Positions 54,167-63,011 of a DNA stretch of 64,000 nucleotides are shown one piece after another. The position numbers were made by a program, and so were the translations under genes. The notes below the pieces were generated by a model. The model worked only from the letters and a program-made list of their open reading frames with translations. It searched no databases and was not told the DNA's origin. The first letter of the stretch is position 1, and every line of letters starts with the position of its first letter. Origin of the DNA: an uncultured Clostridia bacterium (GTDB taxonomy: Bacteria; Bacillota; Clostridia; Peptostreptococcales; Anaerovoracaceae); NCBI GenBank assembly GCA_934278925.1, contig CAKQWJ010000010.1, positions 1-64,000 of the forward strand. Direction: 5' to 3'.

Positions 54167-55498
54167 CTATTTAAGATTCGTTAGTTCAAATCTTAGTATT
54201 CTGCTTGGTCTTCCGTGCTTATTCATAAGCTTCTCACTCACGACCTCGCAGTAGCCTGCTGCTTCAAGCTTCTGTATTATTCTGTCCATTGTTCTGACGC
54301 TAAGACCGGTCAAAATTGCCAGTTCTTTGGATGTAAACTCTGGATTCTTCTCGTTTATCACCTTAGAGAAAACCTTGTGAACTGTATTAACACTGATATC
54401 AGCATCTTTAGCAATCTTATAGAATCTCTTATCGATTGTCTCCTTCTCTCCCTTATCACGGGGTGCCACAATAGGGCCGATTACATCAGCATTCTCAAAA
54501 GTAACAAAAGCACTTTCCGGGCCGTGATCCTGTGAATACTTAAGACTTTTGAACGCGTGAACTTTTGCCTCATTCGCAGTCATACCATAGCCAATCCCTA
54601 TATATGAGTTAACCATGTCAACTTCCTTAAGTGATGAACAAAGCGAGAGATTACGATAATTATCCGATTCCTGTTCAATCTGTTTTCTTGTCGTGAAGAT
54701 TATAAATTCTGTTCCCCGCTCAACAACAATACCGGCAATGCGATTGCTGAATATGTACAGCCTGTCCATAATTTTGATACGTCTTGAAAGAAAGAGATAT
54801 TCATCTTCGCTTGTTGAAGCATGTCCGCATGGATGTTCAATCTTTACTGCAATTACAACTATCTGATTCTCACTATTCTGGTTAGCGATAACCTTAACTT
54901 GCAGATTTCTTATAGAATGCTTGATAAGTTCTTCTTCCGGCACAGCAAGCACACAAGGAATATCCATTTCTCTCAGCTTATCATACACCTCAGCAACTCC
55001 TGTAATACAGCAGTCTGACTTCTCACTTGCAATATTCCTCTGGTGAAACTCAAGAAGATACTCCGCATAGTCCTCCGAAATCAGCTTCTGTGTTGCAAAC
55101 TGCATCGAAGTTGAATCATAATCAACATGAAGATCCTTATAAACACTTTTGAACATTTCTTCATCATATGTGTCCACACTGATTCGTGATAAGTCGCACC
55201 TAAGCTTGTATGTTATTTCAAGCAGCGCCTTATAAAGTGTAGTTCTGTGTCTTGGAACGTAATCCATCAGGCCAAGCTTGTTATATGATGGATCTCCGTG
55301 AGTCTCATAATACCAGTATGGCGCCTTTCCGGCGAAGAGCACTGCATCTTCCTTGCGATTATGTTCCCTAAGAATATCAACTATATCTGTGTACTTATCA
55401 TACCTCAATATATGACAATCCAGTTCCGGAAAGTGTTCTTTTAATACACCTGACATCTTATCGGCAATAAGCTCTGATCCGACTAATAGCATTCTCAT
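54167..55498 (-). CDS. Predicted transcriptional regulator with C-terminal winged helix
   Basis: 443 residues. The last 70 residues form a winged-helix domain (F-T-S-K-E-L-A-I-L-T-G-L-S-V-R-T-M-D-R-I-I). The middle has Y-I-G-I-G-Y-G-M-T-A-N-E-A-K-V-H-A, like the degenerate GGDEF-type sensor domains of some Clostridial regulators. A second short helix-turn-helix (I-S-V-N-T-V-H-K-V-F) precedes the winged helix. The N-terminal 200 residues are unfamiliar and may bind a ligand. The gene is A+T-rich, last in the cassette and 79 bp after the amidohydrolase. It probably controls this operon. The family is not one that I can name. Confidence 0.7.
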   Translation of the reverse strand: MRMLLVGSELIADKMSGVLKEHFPELDCHILRYDKYTDIVDILREHNRKEDAVLFAGKAPYWYYETHGDPSYNKLGLMDYVPRHRTTLYKALLEITYKLRCDLSRISVDTYDEEMFKSVYKDLHVDYDSTSMQFATQKLISEDYAEYLLEFHQRNIASEKSDCCITGVAEVYDKLREMDIPCVLAVPEEELIKHSIRNLQVKVIANQNSENQIVVIAVKIEHPCGHASTSEDEYLFLSRRIKIMDRLYIFSNRIAGIVVERGTEFIIFTTRKQIEQESDNYRNLSLCSSLKEVDMVNSYIGIGYGMTANEAKVHAFKSLKYSQDHGPESAFVTFENADVIGPIVAPRDKGEKETIDKRFYKIAKDADISVNTVHKVFSKVINEKNPEFTSKELAILTGLSVRTMDRIIQKLEAAGYCEVVSEKLMNKHGRPSRILRFELTNLK

Positions 55499-55577
55499 AT
55501 CAGCTACCTCAAGACTCCTCTCAAAAGAATAGGGAACATCGTAAGTGGTGTTCCCTGTGATTATATTTCAATAATTA

Positions 55578-57215
55578 TTATTTGGCAATTGAAGAATTCT
55601 TCACAACTCTTCCTGCACAGACATCGGTCTGAACACCATCTGCAAGAGCAATCTCACCGTTGACAATAACATACTCAATTCCCTCCGTATAATGGCGAGG
55701 CTCCTTATATGTTGCCTTGTCTGCAATTGTATCAGGATCAAATACCACTACATCGGCATAGTAACCCTCTCTGAGAAGTCCGCGAGTTTCATCAATACCA
55801 AGATATGTTGCCGGAAGATGAGTAATCTTTCTGACAGCATCCTCGAATGTTAGCATATGCTCTTCTTTTACATAGTGGTCAAAAATTCTTCCAATTGTTC
55901 CGAATGCTCTTGGATGAGGCTTTCCCTTGGACATAATTCCCTCATAAGAAAACGTCATACTGTCTGATCCATAGCATGATTTTGGATGACATACAACCTT
56001 GTCAACATCGCTTTGCCTCATTGTGAACATTACAACCTGAACCTTGCCCGACTCTTCTTCGAGAAGTCTGAAGAATGTATCATATGGATCTTCGTTTCGT
56101 TCTGTCGCAATTTCACTTACAGTCATGCCTTCAGTATACTTGTTAGTCTCACTCATTACTGAAGCAATTACTACGCCATCCCATGTGCCCGCAAGGCTGA
56201 AGAAATTCTGCCATCCGGGAAGACCTTCTTCAATCTCTTTGACTATTCTCTCGCGATTCTCTTCAAGCTTTATTCTCTCCAGCATATTATTAACGCCGCC
56301 TTCAAAAACCCATGGCGGAAGAAGCGCACCAAGTGAAGTCATTCCGGCATTATATGGATAGCAGTCGAATCTAACGTCTAGGCCCTCAGCCTCAGCCTTT
56401 TCAAGCTTAGCAAATACCTCGCCGGTCTTCCCAAAATTCTCATATCCCATAACCTTAAGGTGTGATACATGAAGTGGAACTCCTGCAGTTTTGGCAATAT
56501 AGATTGCCTCATCAAGAGCTGCCATCTCATCGCGACCCTCACTTCTGATATGAGTAACATAGAATCCGTTGTATGGAACCATTTCTTTTGCCAGTTCTGC
56601 CATCTCCTCTTTTGAAGTATACTCTCCCGGCAGATATACAAGTCCTGATGACATTCCCATGCATCCAGCTTCCATGGCCTTTCGCACTTCAGCCTTCATG
56701 TTATACATTTGCTCCTCAGTTGGAGAAGCATCTGAGAATCCCATCTCATCAATACGGATAGCGCCTTGAGCTACATATGAAGCTACATTGATTGCAGGCT
56801 TGTGACTGTCAAGATAGTCAAAATATTCCTGCATTGTATTCCAGTGAAGCTCAAGTGGAGCCGGAATAGTTCCAATAATTCTTGTGCCGAGATAATCGAT
56901 AAGATCCTTCTTGCGCTCCTCTCTTATAGGAGCAACTCCGATACCACAGTTTGCAACTACATCCATTGTTACACCGGTATAGACTCTGCTTCGTGCAAAA
57001 GGATCATATACAAGTGATAGATCCGCGTGTGAATGAAAATCGATGAATCCCGGAGAAACGAACTTACCCATAGCGTCGATAGTTCTTGTAGCATCTGCAT
57101 CTCTAAGATCTCCGATAGCTGTAATCTTATCGCCATTGATGCCGACATCGCTCTTGTATCTGAGCTTTCCACTTCCATCTAATATTGTTCCATTTATAAT
57201 CTTAATATCGAACAT
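55578..57215 (-). CDS. D-aminoacylase / N-acyl-D-amino-acid deacylase family amidohydrolase
   Basis: 545 residues, close to the family length. Metal ligands follow the D-aminoacylase pattern: H61-x-H63 in F-I-D-F-H-S-H-A-D, the characteristic Cys near 90 (A-N-C-G-I-G), His in V-T-H-I-R-S-E-G-R and in H-V-S-H-L-K, and Asp in S-C-Y-G-S-D-S. The family removes acyl groups from N-acyl-D-amino acids; some relatives use D-glutamate or peptide substrates. No signal peptide, so it is cytoplasmic. AAAGGAG stands before ATG. Its codons are A+T-rich compared with flanking genes. With an aminotransferase and membrane proteins it suggests a D-amino-acid salvage pathway. Confidence 0.87.
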   Translation of the reverse strand: MFDIKIINGTILDGSGKLRYKSDVGINGDKITAIGDLRDADATRTIDAMGKFVSPGFIDFHSHADLSLVYDPFARSRVYTGVTMDVVANCGIGVAPIREERKKDLIDYLGTRIIGTIPAPLELHWNTMQEYFDYLDSHKPAINVASYVAQGAIRIDEMGFSDASPTEEQMYNMKAEVRKAMEAGCMGMSSGLVYLPGEYTSKEEMAELAKEMVPYNGFYVTHIRSEGRDEMAALDEAIYIAKTAGVPLHVSHLKVMGYENFGKTGEVFAKLEKAEAEGLDVRFDCYPYNAGMTSLGALLPPWVFEGGVNNMLERIKLEENRERIVKEIEEGLPGWQNFFSLAGTWDGVVIASVMSETNKYTEGMTVSEIATERNEDPYDTFFRLLEEESGKVQVVMFTMRQSDVDKVVCHPKSCYGSDSMTFSYEGIMSKGKPHPRAFGTIGRIFDHYVKEEHMLTFEDAVRKITHLPATYLGIDETRGLLREGYYADVVVFDPDTIADKATYKEPRHYTEGIEYVIVNGEIALADGVQTDVCAGRVVKNSSIAK

Positions 57216-57242
57216 AACGCTTGCTCCTTTACATTTATCCTT

Positions 57243-57905
57243 TTACTTAGCAGCCCCATCCTTCTTCTTATCAGCAACATAGAATGTCCTTGAAACGAGA
57301 ATACCTGCGATCACAACAAACAACGTGCTGAATCCAGCCGAAATGCCGGATTTTGCAACGAGGAAGATAACCAGAAGTCCTGCAACGAGGGTACCGATCC
57401 CTGTACGAGGATCCTTTTTGGCCATCTCAACATATACAGCGCCAAACAGCGCAGGAAGAATATATGTGAACGATCCTGTTACAAATGTAGGTAGATGCGG
57501 GATAACTTGCGAACCTATTAAAGTGAACAGCGTAATCATTGATGCGGATACAATTACAGAACAACATGTTCCAATAGTTCCCATTACCTCGTGCTCGTGT
57601 GTTCCCTCTTCAGTTCCAGCCATCTTCTGTGCCATCGAAGCAGCCGGCATACGGATATCACCTACCGAACCGGCAAGCCAGCCAATGTATGATCCCGGTG
57701 CCCCAAGTGTTGGGTAATAAGATACAGGCTGCACAATCCAGCCGATTCCATATGTTGCAGCAACGAGACTCCAGATTTTGAGAATTACTGCCATTGAAGG
57801 CATAACACCGTAGCGAATACCGACATAAACAGCAGGAATGAAGTTCGCTATAATTGCAAGGCCGATAGAAATTCGACCGATTTTTATCATTTTCTTATCG
57901 TACAT
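57243..57905 (-). CDS. Multi-pass membrane protein of unknown family
   Basis: 220 residues with about six helices. A loop with Y-P-T-L-G-A-P-G-S-Y-I-G-W-L-A-G-S-V-G-D-I-R-M-P has several Gly and Pro residues and may line a transport path. A hydrophilic loop G-T-E-E-G-T-H-E-H-E follows. I do not recognise the family. It lies 27 bp before the amidohydrolase gene and 47 bp after the second DUF5058 gene, and is A+T-rich like them. It may be the third membrane subunit of one transporter. Confidence 0.75.
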   Translation of the reverse strand: MYDKKMIKIGRISIGLAIIANFIPAVYVGIRYGVMPSMAVILKIWSLVAATYGIGWIVQPVSYYPTLGAPGSYIGWLAGSVGDIRMPAASMAQKMAGTEEGTHEHEVMGTIGTCCSVIVSASMITLFTLIGSQVIPHLPTFVTGSFTYILPALFGAVYVEMAKKDPRTGIGTLVAGLLVIFLVAKSGISAGFSTLFVVIAGILVSRTFYVADKKKDGAAK

Positions 57906-57952
57906 AATTAACGTTCCTTTCTTCTAATGCAGTTCTTGCTGTGTGATTAAGA

Positions 57953-58663
57953 TTATGCTGCACCACCCAAAACAGCCTGTGATACAAACATTCCAATTAG
58001 CATTGAAACGCCGAGTGCTACCTCCTGTAGACGCTTGTTCTTCTTAAATACTGATGAGAAAATCGACATTGATACTGCTGATGCAATAGCAGGAAGGAAT
58101 TTATCCATTGTGTATGTTGACACCTGATTACAGAGCAGGAATGCAAACAGTCCGATAGTTGCTCCTCCCATAAGTTTTTTAACCCACTTTGGGTCATACT
58201 TTGAATTCATCTTAGTAACTACATTTCCCATACGGTGTCCGAGGATGAATACTACGAACAACCAGCCGAAGTTATTCAGAGCCATTCCCCAGAGACCGTT
58301 TGAAAATGCTTCTAGTCCAAAAGATGAAGTTCCTATCTCTGCTCCGGTAAGTGATGATGTAATGCTTAGTACACCAATCTCCGATCTCGCTGCTCCAACA
58401 TCACAAAGCCTCATCCATGTTGTAGGTGCTCCGACGATTGCAACCATTGTCAGAAGTGTGATAACCGGTGCAAGTGATGGTCCGATTGCAGTAAATGTAG
58501 CAGATCTGATAGCAGACTTTCTCTTCTCCTTGTCGATACCAAGTTCATCTGCTTCTCTGATCGCGGATTTCATGAAGACAATTGCTTGAGATACCGAGAT
58601 AATAACTATGAAACTCGATACAATCCACAGCCCCGGGCTGTTTATAATTTCCTTGTAACCCAT
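57953..58663 (-). CDS. DUF5058 family membrane protein, paralogue 1
   Basis: 236 residues with about six helices. It matches what I know as DUF5058. Shared with the paralogue just upstream are N-x-P-G-x-W near the N-terminus, K-R-K-S-A-I-R in a cytoplasmic loop, I-G-P-S-L-A-P, G-A-P-T-T-W, V-G-A-A-R-S-E and the C-terminal S-M-L-I-G-M-F-V. The invariant charged and Gly/Pro residues point to a transport or channel role, but no function is known to me. AAGGAG precedes ATG. Confidence 0.75.
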   Translation of the reverse strand: MGYKEIINSPGLWIVSSFIVIISVSQAIVFMKSAIREADELGIDKEKRKSAIRSATFTAIGPSLAPVITLLTMVAIVGAPTTWMRLCDVGAARSEIGVLSITSSLTGAEIGTSSFGLEAFSNGLWGMALNNFGWLFVVFILGHRMGNVVTKMNSKYDPKWVKKLMGGATIGLFAFLLCNQVSTYTMDKFLPAIASAVSMSIFSSVFKKNKRLQEVALGVSMLIGMFVSQAVLGGAA

Positions 58664-58730
58664 ATTGTTCTCCTTACCTTTCTCAACCTTTGAAAAATCA
58701 CTATAATTATTTAATATTGTTTGCTGATCG

Positions 58731-59447
58731 TCATTTAACTCCGAAGATCAGCTGAGTAACAAACATGCCTATCAGCATTGACAGCCCCATCGTAATCTCC
58801 TGAAGTCTTTTTTGCTTCCGTGAGATTACTGACAGAATCAGTGATGCCAGTGCTGCAATACACGCTGCAACTAAGTTAGGTAATCCTTTTCCTACAAGCT
58901 GATTACCGAGAAGATAAGCAAATAGTGCTATTGATGCTCCACCCATCATTCTCTTAATCCACTTAGAATCAAATCTGCTATACAGCCCATCTACTATACT
59001 TTCCATCTTATGATTAAGTAAGAAGACAACTATCAGCCATCCGGCACTATTTAAGACACCTGCCCAGATTCCATAGCACCATGCCTGAACTCCGATATTT
59101 TCAGACATAGTGTCGACACCTGCTACCCCGGCACCCATCGATGCTGCTGCAAGCTCTGTTCTCGCAGCTCCTACATTGTTTAAAACAAACCAAGTGTAAG
59201 GAGTTCCAAGAACAGCACTCATCGCCAACATCATAATTATTGGTGAAAGCGAAGGGCCGATAGATGTAATAATAGATGCTCTTATCGCAGATTTACGCTT
59301 CTTCTCTGTTACTCCGAGCTCCTTTGACTCCTTAACAGCTTCTTTGAGGAACACGACAGACTGAATCACCACTATGGCAATCATTACTATAACCGCAACC
59401 CACATGCCCGGCCCGTTGATGATTTTCTGAAATTGTTCCGTACTCAT
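58731..59447 (-). CDS. DUF5058 family membrane protein, paralogue 2
   Basis: 238 residues, same topology and motifs as the next gene (K-R-K-S-A-I-R, I-G-P-S-L-S-P, G-T-P-Y-T-W, V-G-A-A-R-T-E, S-M-L-I-G-M-F-V). A tandem pair of unequal paralogues suggests a heteromeric membrane complex. ATG 59447 is chosen because AGAGG lies 7 nt upstream and the protein then aligns with its paralogue; the longer frame adds 21 residues that do not align. Confidence 0.75.
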   Translation of the reverse strand: MSTEQFQKIINGPGMWVAVIVMIAIVVIQSVVFLKEAVKESKELGVTEKKRKSAIRASIITSIGPSLSPIIMMLAMSAVLGTPYTWFVLNNVGAARTELAAASMGAGVAGVDTMSENIGVQAWCYGIWAGVLNSAGWLIVVFLLNHKMESIVDGLYSRFDSKWIKRMMGGASIALFAYLLGNQLVGKGLPNLVAACIAALASLILSVISRKQKRLQEITMGLSMLIGMFVTQLIFGVK

Positions 59448-59543
59448 TTGATAGCCTCTTCCCTTTACTAACATGTTAATTGGTTGATTAAAGACTATTA
59501 CTTTTGGCATGTCACTAAAATGTCCAAATATGTCTTAAAAGCA

Positions 59544-60653
59544 TTATGCCGTAATTTCCTCATCGATGTCCTTTATGGCACTAAGAAGAACAGGAAACTC
59601 ATCATTCTTAGGAAGTCTTATTCTGACAAAAGACTTATCTGTTCCTATAAAATCACCTCCCGACACACATAGAATTCCGTGATCATAGAACATCTTTTTA
59701 AGATCCACATCAGAATTCTTGTGAAAGAGCGTAAATATTGACACTGTGTCATAACTTTCTGCCATCGTTAGATTATTATGAATGCTTGCACGAATCTCCT
59801 GCTTCTCCTTTGCGAAATCTAGCATATTAAGTTCCATCTGGTGAGGGTTGTGGAGTGCTATGCCCGCCATTTCTCTGCTAAATTCGCTTACCTGATATGG
59901 ATTCGACATTTTCTTCATACATGAAATCAGATATTTGGAAGCAATAATATATCCAATCCTTAGACCTGCAAGTCCGAAACCTTTCGATAGCGTTCTCATC
60001 ACAATCAAATTAGAATACTTGCCAATCAGCCTTATCGCTGAATTAGCCTTAGGCATCAGATCACCATAAGCTTCATCAACAACAACAGCAACTCCACAAT
60101 CATCCGCTTTTCGTAGAATTCTCTCAATAGCTGCAATATCAATAATCTGTCCGGTTGGATTATTGGGATTATCCAGGTAGACCATGCTGTACGACTCATC
60201 TAGCTTATCTATAATTTCTTCTGGATTGATTCTCATATTCTTATCTCGTGTAAGATAAATCGGATCGTATTCTGCGCCTGTCAGAACCGCATAGCTTACG
60301 AAATTTGAAAACTGCGGAGCGACTCCCAGAACCTTACCATTAGTCTGTGTAAAAAGATTATTAATCACATAAATTGCCGCCACGCTGCCATCCGTAAGCA
60401 TAAGGTTATCGTTGCTTAATTCAACCTCTCCCTTCCAGAAATAATTAAGACCTTCAAGCACAGCATTACTGTGAGGATATGGAGCGAACCGCTCTATATT
60501 AAAAGCATCCTTCGCCTTGTACAGTTCCGTTGGGAATCCATAAGGATTACATCCCTCAAAACAATCCACACCATTCTCCGGCAAATCAATGCTGTCAGAA
60601 GCATATGTTTTTGCCTCAAAATCAAGCAGTTTCTTTCTTAGCTTAAGTTTCAT
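59544..60653 (-). CDS. Fold-type I aminotransferase, paralogue in the A+T-rich block
   Basis: 369 residues. The PLP lysine is in T-L-S-K-G-F-G-L-A-G-L-R; N-P-N-N-P-T-G and D-E-A-Y-G-D are present. It aligns along its length with the protein at 50073-51224, including D-C-F-E-G-C-N-P-Y-G-F near the N-terminus, but its DNA is much A+T-richer. It is thus a transferred relative and not a recent local duplicate. As the first gene of the cassette it may transaminate the amino acid released by the amidohydrolase. Confidence 0.85.
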   Translation of the reverse strand: MKLKLRKKLLDFEAKTYASDSIDLPENGVDCFEGCNPYGFPTELYKAKDAFNIERFAPYPHSNAVLEGLNYFWKGEVELSNDNLMLTDGSVAAIYVINNLFTQTNGKVLGVAPQFSNFVSYAVLTGAEYDPIYLTRDKNMRINPEEIIDKLDESYSMVYLDNPNNPTGQIIDIAAIERILRKADDCGVAVVVDEAYGDLMPKANSAIRLIGKYSNLIVMRTLSKGFGLAGLRIGYIIASKYLISCMKKMSNPYQVSEFSREMAGIALHNPHQMELNMLDFAKEKQEIRASIHNNLTMAESYDTVSIFTLFHKNSDVDLKKMFYDHGILCVSGGDFIGTDKSFVRIRLPKNDEFPVLLSAIKDIDEEITA

Positions 60654-60698
60654 AAATCACACCCCATTTCTTTAAATCAATTCTTGTTTCCTTTCTGA

Positions 60699-60766
60699 AT
60701 TGTACTTAATCTAAAGACGCCATAAAATGACGAAATGTGACTTAAAGTCCTTGCTTATTTAAGGAC
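60699..60766 (-). promoter_or_regulatory. Promoter and operator-like repeats of the A+T-rich cassette
   Basis: TTTTAT and TACAAT on the minus strand lie 17 bp apart (60699-60727). Upstream, GACTTtAAGTC (60739-60749) and GTCCTT-8-AAGGAC (60747-60766) overlap as inverted repeats. The -35 is weak, as expected for an activated promoter. Confidence 0.5.
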
Positions 60767-60795
60767 ATCTTATATATGAGCACTTTAAAAAGCCA

Positions 60796-60814
60796 CCCTC
60801 CGAAGAGGATGGCT
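60796..60814 (+). repeat. Right copy of the 19-bp direct repeat flanking the A+T-rich block
   Basis: Identical to 54126-54144. It is part of a hairpin (AGCCACCCTC/GAGGATGGCT) followed by T on the minus strand. Confidence 0.8.
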
Positions 60815-60875
60815 CAGACTGAAAACAAGGGGCTGTCGCACTAAATAGTACGGCAGCCCCTTGTCTTCAGTCTGA
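60814..60875. repeat. Very long hairpin next to the right border
   Basis: TCAGACTGAA with ACAAGGGGCTG and CAGCCCCTTGT with TTCAGTCTGA form a stem of about 28 bp with three mismatches and a 6-nt loop. It may terminate the LOR/SDH gene on the minus strand, together with the hairpins on either side. Confidence 0.7.
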
Positions 60876-60903
60876 CGCCGCACCGAATCCGGTGCGGCGT
60901 TTT
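60864..60903. repeat. Right inverted hairpin repeat
   Basis: Reverse complement of 54084-54123 with three mismatches, all in the loop region of the palindrome. It lies 18 bp beyond the stop of the LOR/SDH gene. Confidence 0.8.
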
Positions 60904-60921
60904 CGTCTTCATTTTCGATAT

Positions 60922-62016
60922 TTAGTATTCCAATCCCAGGCCGTCGGCAATGTTGCACACGAAGTCCTGCACATTGGTGATAATGCCCTTGGAGGACAGG
61001 CTTCCCCGGTCCGCCAGTTTGTTCACCGTGAATTCGGAAATATCACAGATATAGAAATAGGTCTGGCGCACGGTTCCGTCTGCCATCACGCGGTAGGACG
61101 GCGTCATGTTGCCCACCGCGATGGAGTGGAGCATGGTGGCCATGGTGATTACCGTGGTGGCCTTCCGCACGCAGTTCCGCATGGCATCCTGGGCTTCGTA
61201 GCAGTTGCCGTATACTTCCGGCAGCGGCCCGTCGTCCCGAATGGATCCACCCAGCACAATCGGAATTCCTTTTTTTACTGCGGTATAAATGATTCCGTTG
61301 TCGATGTTGTATTTCTCGATAAACTCCGGAATGGAGCCGGCCTCCCGCACTTTGTTGATCAGTTCCAGATGGTTGTAATGACCGTTCGGTGCGTTCTGCT
61401 GGGTATAGATGTTCTGACCCAGCGCCGTGTTCATGTAAGCACCCTCCAGATCATGGGTCGCCAGCGCGTTTCCGGCCAGCACCGCATCCGCATATCCTGC
61501 ATTGATCAGCGCGGAAAGGGCTTTACGGGCCTTCAGGTCGAAGGAAAATGCCGGTCCCAGCACCCAGACCACGTTTCCGTGCTCCTTCTCGTGTTTCAGC
61601 AGTTCCACGATTTCGTCCACGTCCTTGGAGAAAGCCGTCTCTCTGGAGCGCCCGGTTCGGAATGCGAAGGTGTCGCCGGTTTCGCTTTTTTCATCGAATC
61701 CGTTGGCGTGCATAAAAATACCCTCTTCGCAGTTCTCGGTGCGACCGCAAATAACAAGGTCTCCCGCCTTCAGTCTGCGGGCTTCCACCGCCTGAACCTT
61801 CTCTCCGTCGAACATCGGAACGGTGTCCATCCGGCTCTCTTCCACCATGAGCCACTTTCCGTCGATCTTGAAATATTCCGGGAAAATGCTCAACGCATGG
61901 AAATTATCCGGTGCAATTCCGTCCCGCGGTGCCTTGACCAAGGTGACATCGGGAGAATTGACAAATTTCTCTTCGGTAAAATCGGGATGTGTATACTTTC
62001 TTAATTCAAATGCCAT
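60922..62016 (-). CDS. LOR/SDH-domain protein, ornithine cyclodeaminase-like
   Basis: 364 residues. The N-terminal part (about 1-100) matches the LOR/SDH conserved domain. The C-terminal region has G-P-A-F-S-F-D, A-V-L-A-G-N-A-L-A-T-H-D, G-G-S-I-R-D-D-G-P-L-P-E-V and T-M-L-H-S-I-A-V-G-N-M, the marks of the family to which the archaeal ornithine cyclodeaminase and the cyanobacterial AgrE/ArgZ C-terminal part belong. It is unrelated to the mu-crystallin-type enzyme. It probably converts ornithine to proline and ammonia with NAD. GTAGGAGG precedes ATG. It lies 122 bp downstream of a LysR gene that may control it. Confidence 0.8.
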   Translation of the reverse strand: MAFELRKYTHPDFTEEKFVNSPDVTLVKAPRDGIAPDNFHALSIFPEYFKIDGKWLMVEESRMDTVPMFDGEKVQAVEARRLKAGDLVICGRTENCEEGIFMHANGFDEKSETGDTFAFRTGRSRETAFSKDVDEIVELLKHEKEHGNVVWVLGPAFSFDLKARKALSALINAGYADAVLAGNALATHDLEGAYMNTALGQNIYTQQNAPNGHYNHLELINKVREAGSIPEFIEKYNIDNGIIYTAVKKGIPIVLGGSIRDDGPLPEVYGNCYEAQDAMRNCVRKATTVITMATMLHSIAVGNMTPSYRVMADGTVRQTYFYICDISEFTVNKLADRGSLSSKGIITNVQDFVCNIADGLGLEY

Positions 62017-62138
62017 GACTGCCTCCTACTATAGCAACTAAAAGGTGTCTCTGTCCAAATCCCCTATGTATTATTTACCCTCTTCGTTTTTATTTTAACA
62101 TATCCCGCTGACAATTCATAGCATTTTTTGTGTTGTCT

Positions 62139-62999
62139 TTACACCAAATATTTCAGCAGCCGCTTTACCGCAATCGGAAGCCGCTCCCGATCCTTCATGA
62201 TGATTCCCATCTCCCGGATGAACGGTTCTTCCAGGGATTTGATTTCGATATCATAGGAGCAGCGCTTCAAGATCAGTTCCGGAAGAACGCTGATGCCCAG
62301 CCCGCTTTCCACCATGGACATGATGGCGTAGTCGTCCCATGTGGCAAAATCCACCTTCAGATTAATTCCGTTCTTCAGGAAAAATTCCCGGCTGCTGGTG
62401 TTGTTGTCCTTCTCCTGCAGGATAAAAGGATATTTCTCGATTTCTTCCAGCGGAATCCGTTCGTATTCGCACAGCGGGTGGTCCTTCGGCAGCACGATTT
62501 TCATCTCATCCGTGCCGTAGGTAATCGTATCGAAACTGTCTTTGGTCGGCATCAGTACAAATCCGATGTCCACGCGACCGGAATGCACCCATTCCTCAAT
62601 TTCATTGTAATCACCCAGAAGCAGCTCGTATTTCACGCCCTTATAATCGGTCTTGAATTTCTGAATTACCGGCGGCAGCACATGGGTGGCCACGCTGGAA
62701 ATGGTTCCGATTCGAATCAAACCGGTTTCCAAACCCTGCAGCTCCTCCACGTCCGTGGTGAGTTTCTGAAACTCATTGCACACCGCCCGAATCTGCGGAA
62801 GCAGCCGAACGCCGTCGGAAGTGAGTTCCACCCCGTACTTGTTCCGTTCCAGAAGTGACATCTGCCAGTCCTTCTCCAGATCGCCAATCATCCGGCTGAT
62901 TCCGGACTGAGAATAGTTCAGAATCTCCGACGCCCCGGTAATGCTCCCATTATCCACTGCCGTTATGAATGCAATGTACTTTTGCAAGTTGTAATCCAT
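62139..62999 (-). CDS. LysR-family transcriptional regulator
   Basis: 286 residues. The N-terminal winged helix (Y-I-A-F-I-T-A-V-D-N-G-S-I-T-G-A-S-E-I-L-N-Y-S-Q-S-G-I-S-R-M-I) and the periplasmic-binding-like effector domain (about 90-280) are complete. ATG 62999 is chosen because GAGGG lies 5 nt upstream and the protein then starts as LysR proteins do. It is the third gene after an aldo/keto reductase and an unknown gene, on the same strand, and is upstream of the LOR/SDH gene. Confidence 0.92.
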   Translation of the reverse strand: MDYNLQKYIAFITAVDNGSITGASEILNYSQSGISRMIGDLEKDWQMSLLERNKYGVELTSDGVRLLPQIRAVCNEFQKLTTDVEELQGLETGLIRIGTISSVATHVLPPVIQKFKTDYKGVKYELLLGDYNEIEEWVHSGRVDIGFVLMPTKDSFDTITYGTDEMKIVLPKDHPLCEYERIPLEEIEKYPFILQEKDNNTSSREFFLKNGINLKVDFATWDDYAIMSMVESGLGISVLPELILKRCSYDIEIKSLEEPFIREMGIIMKDRERLPIAVKRLLKYLV

Positions 63000-63011
63000 T
63001 ATATCCCTCAC

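Noticed and set aside
54084..60903. Composite transposon
   Set aside because: Inverted and direct repeats flank the block, but no transposase, recombinase or target duplication could be found, so I call it only a probable insertion.
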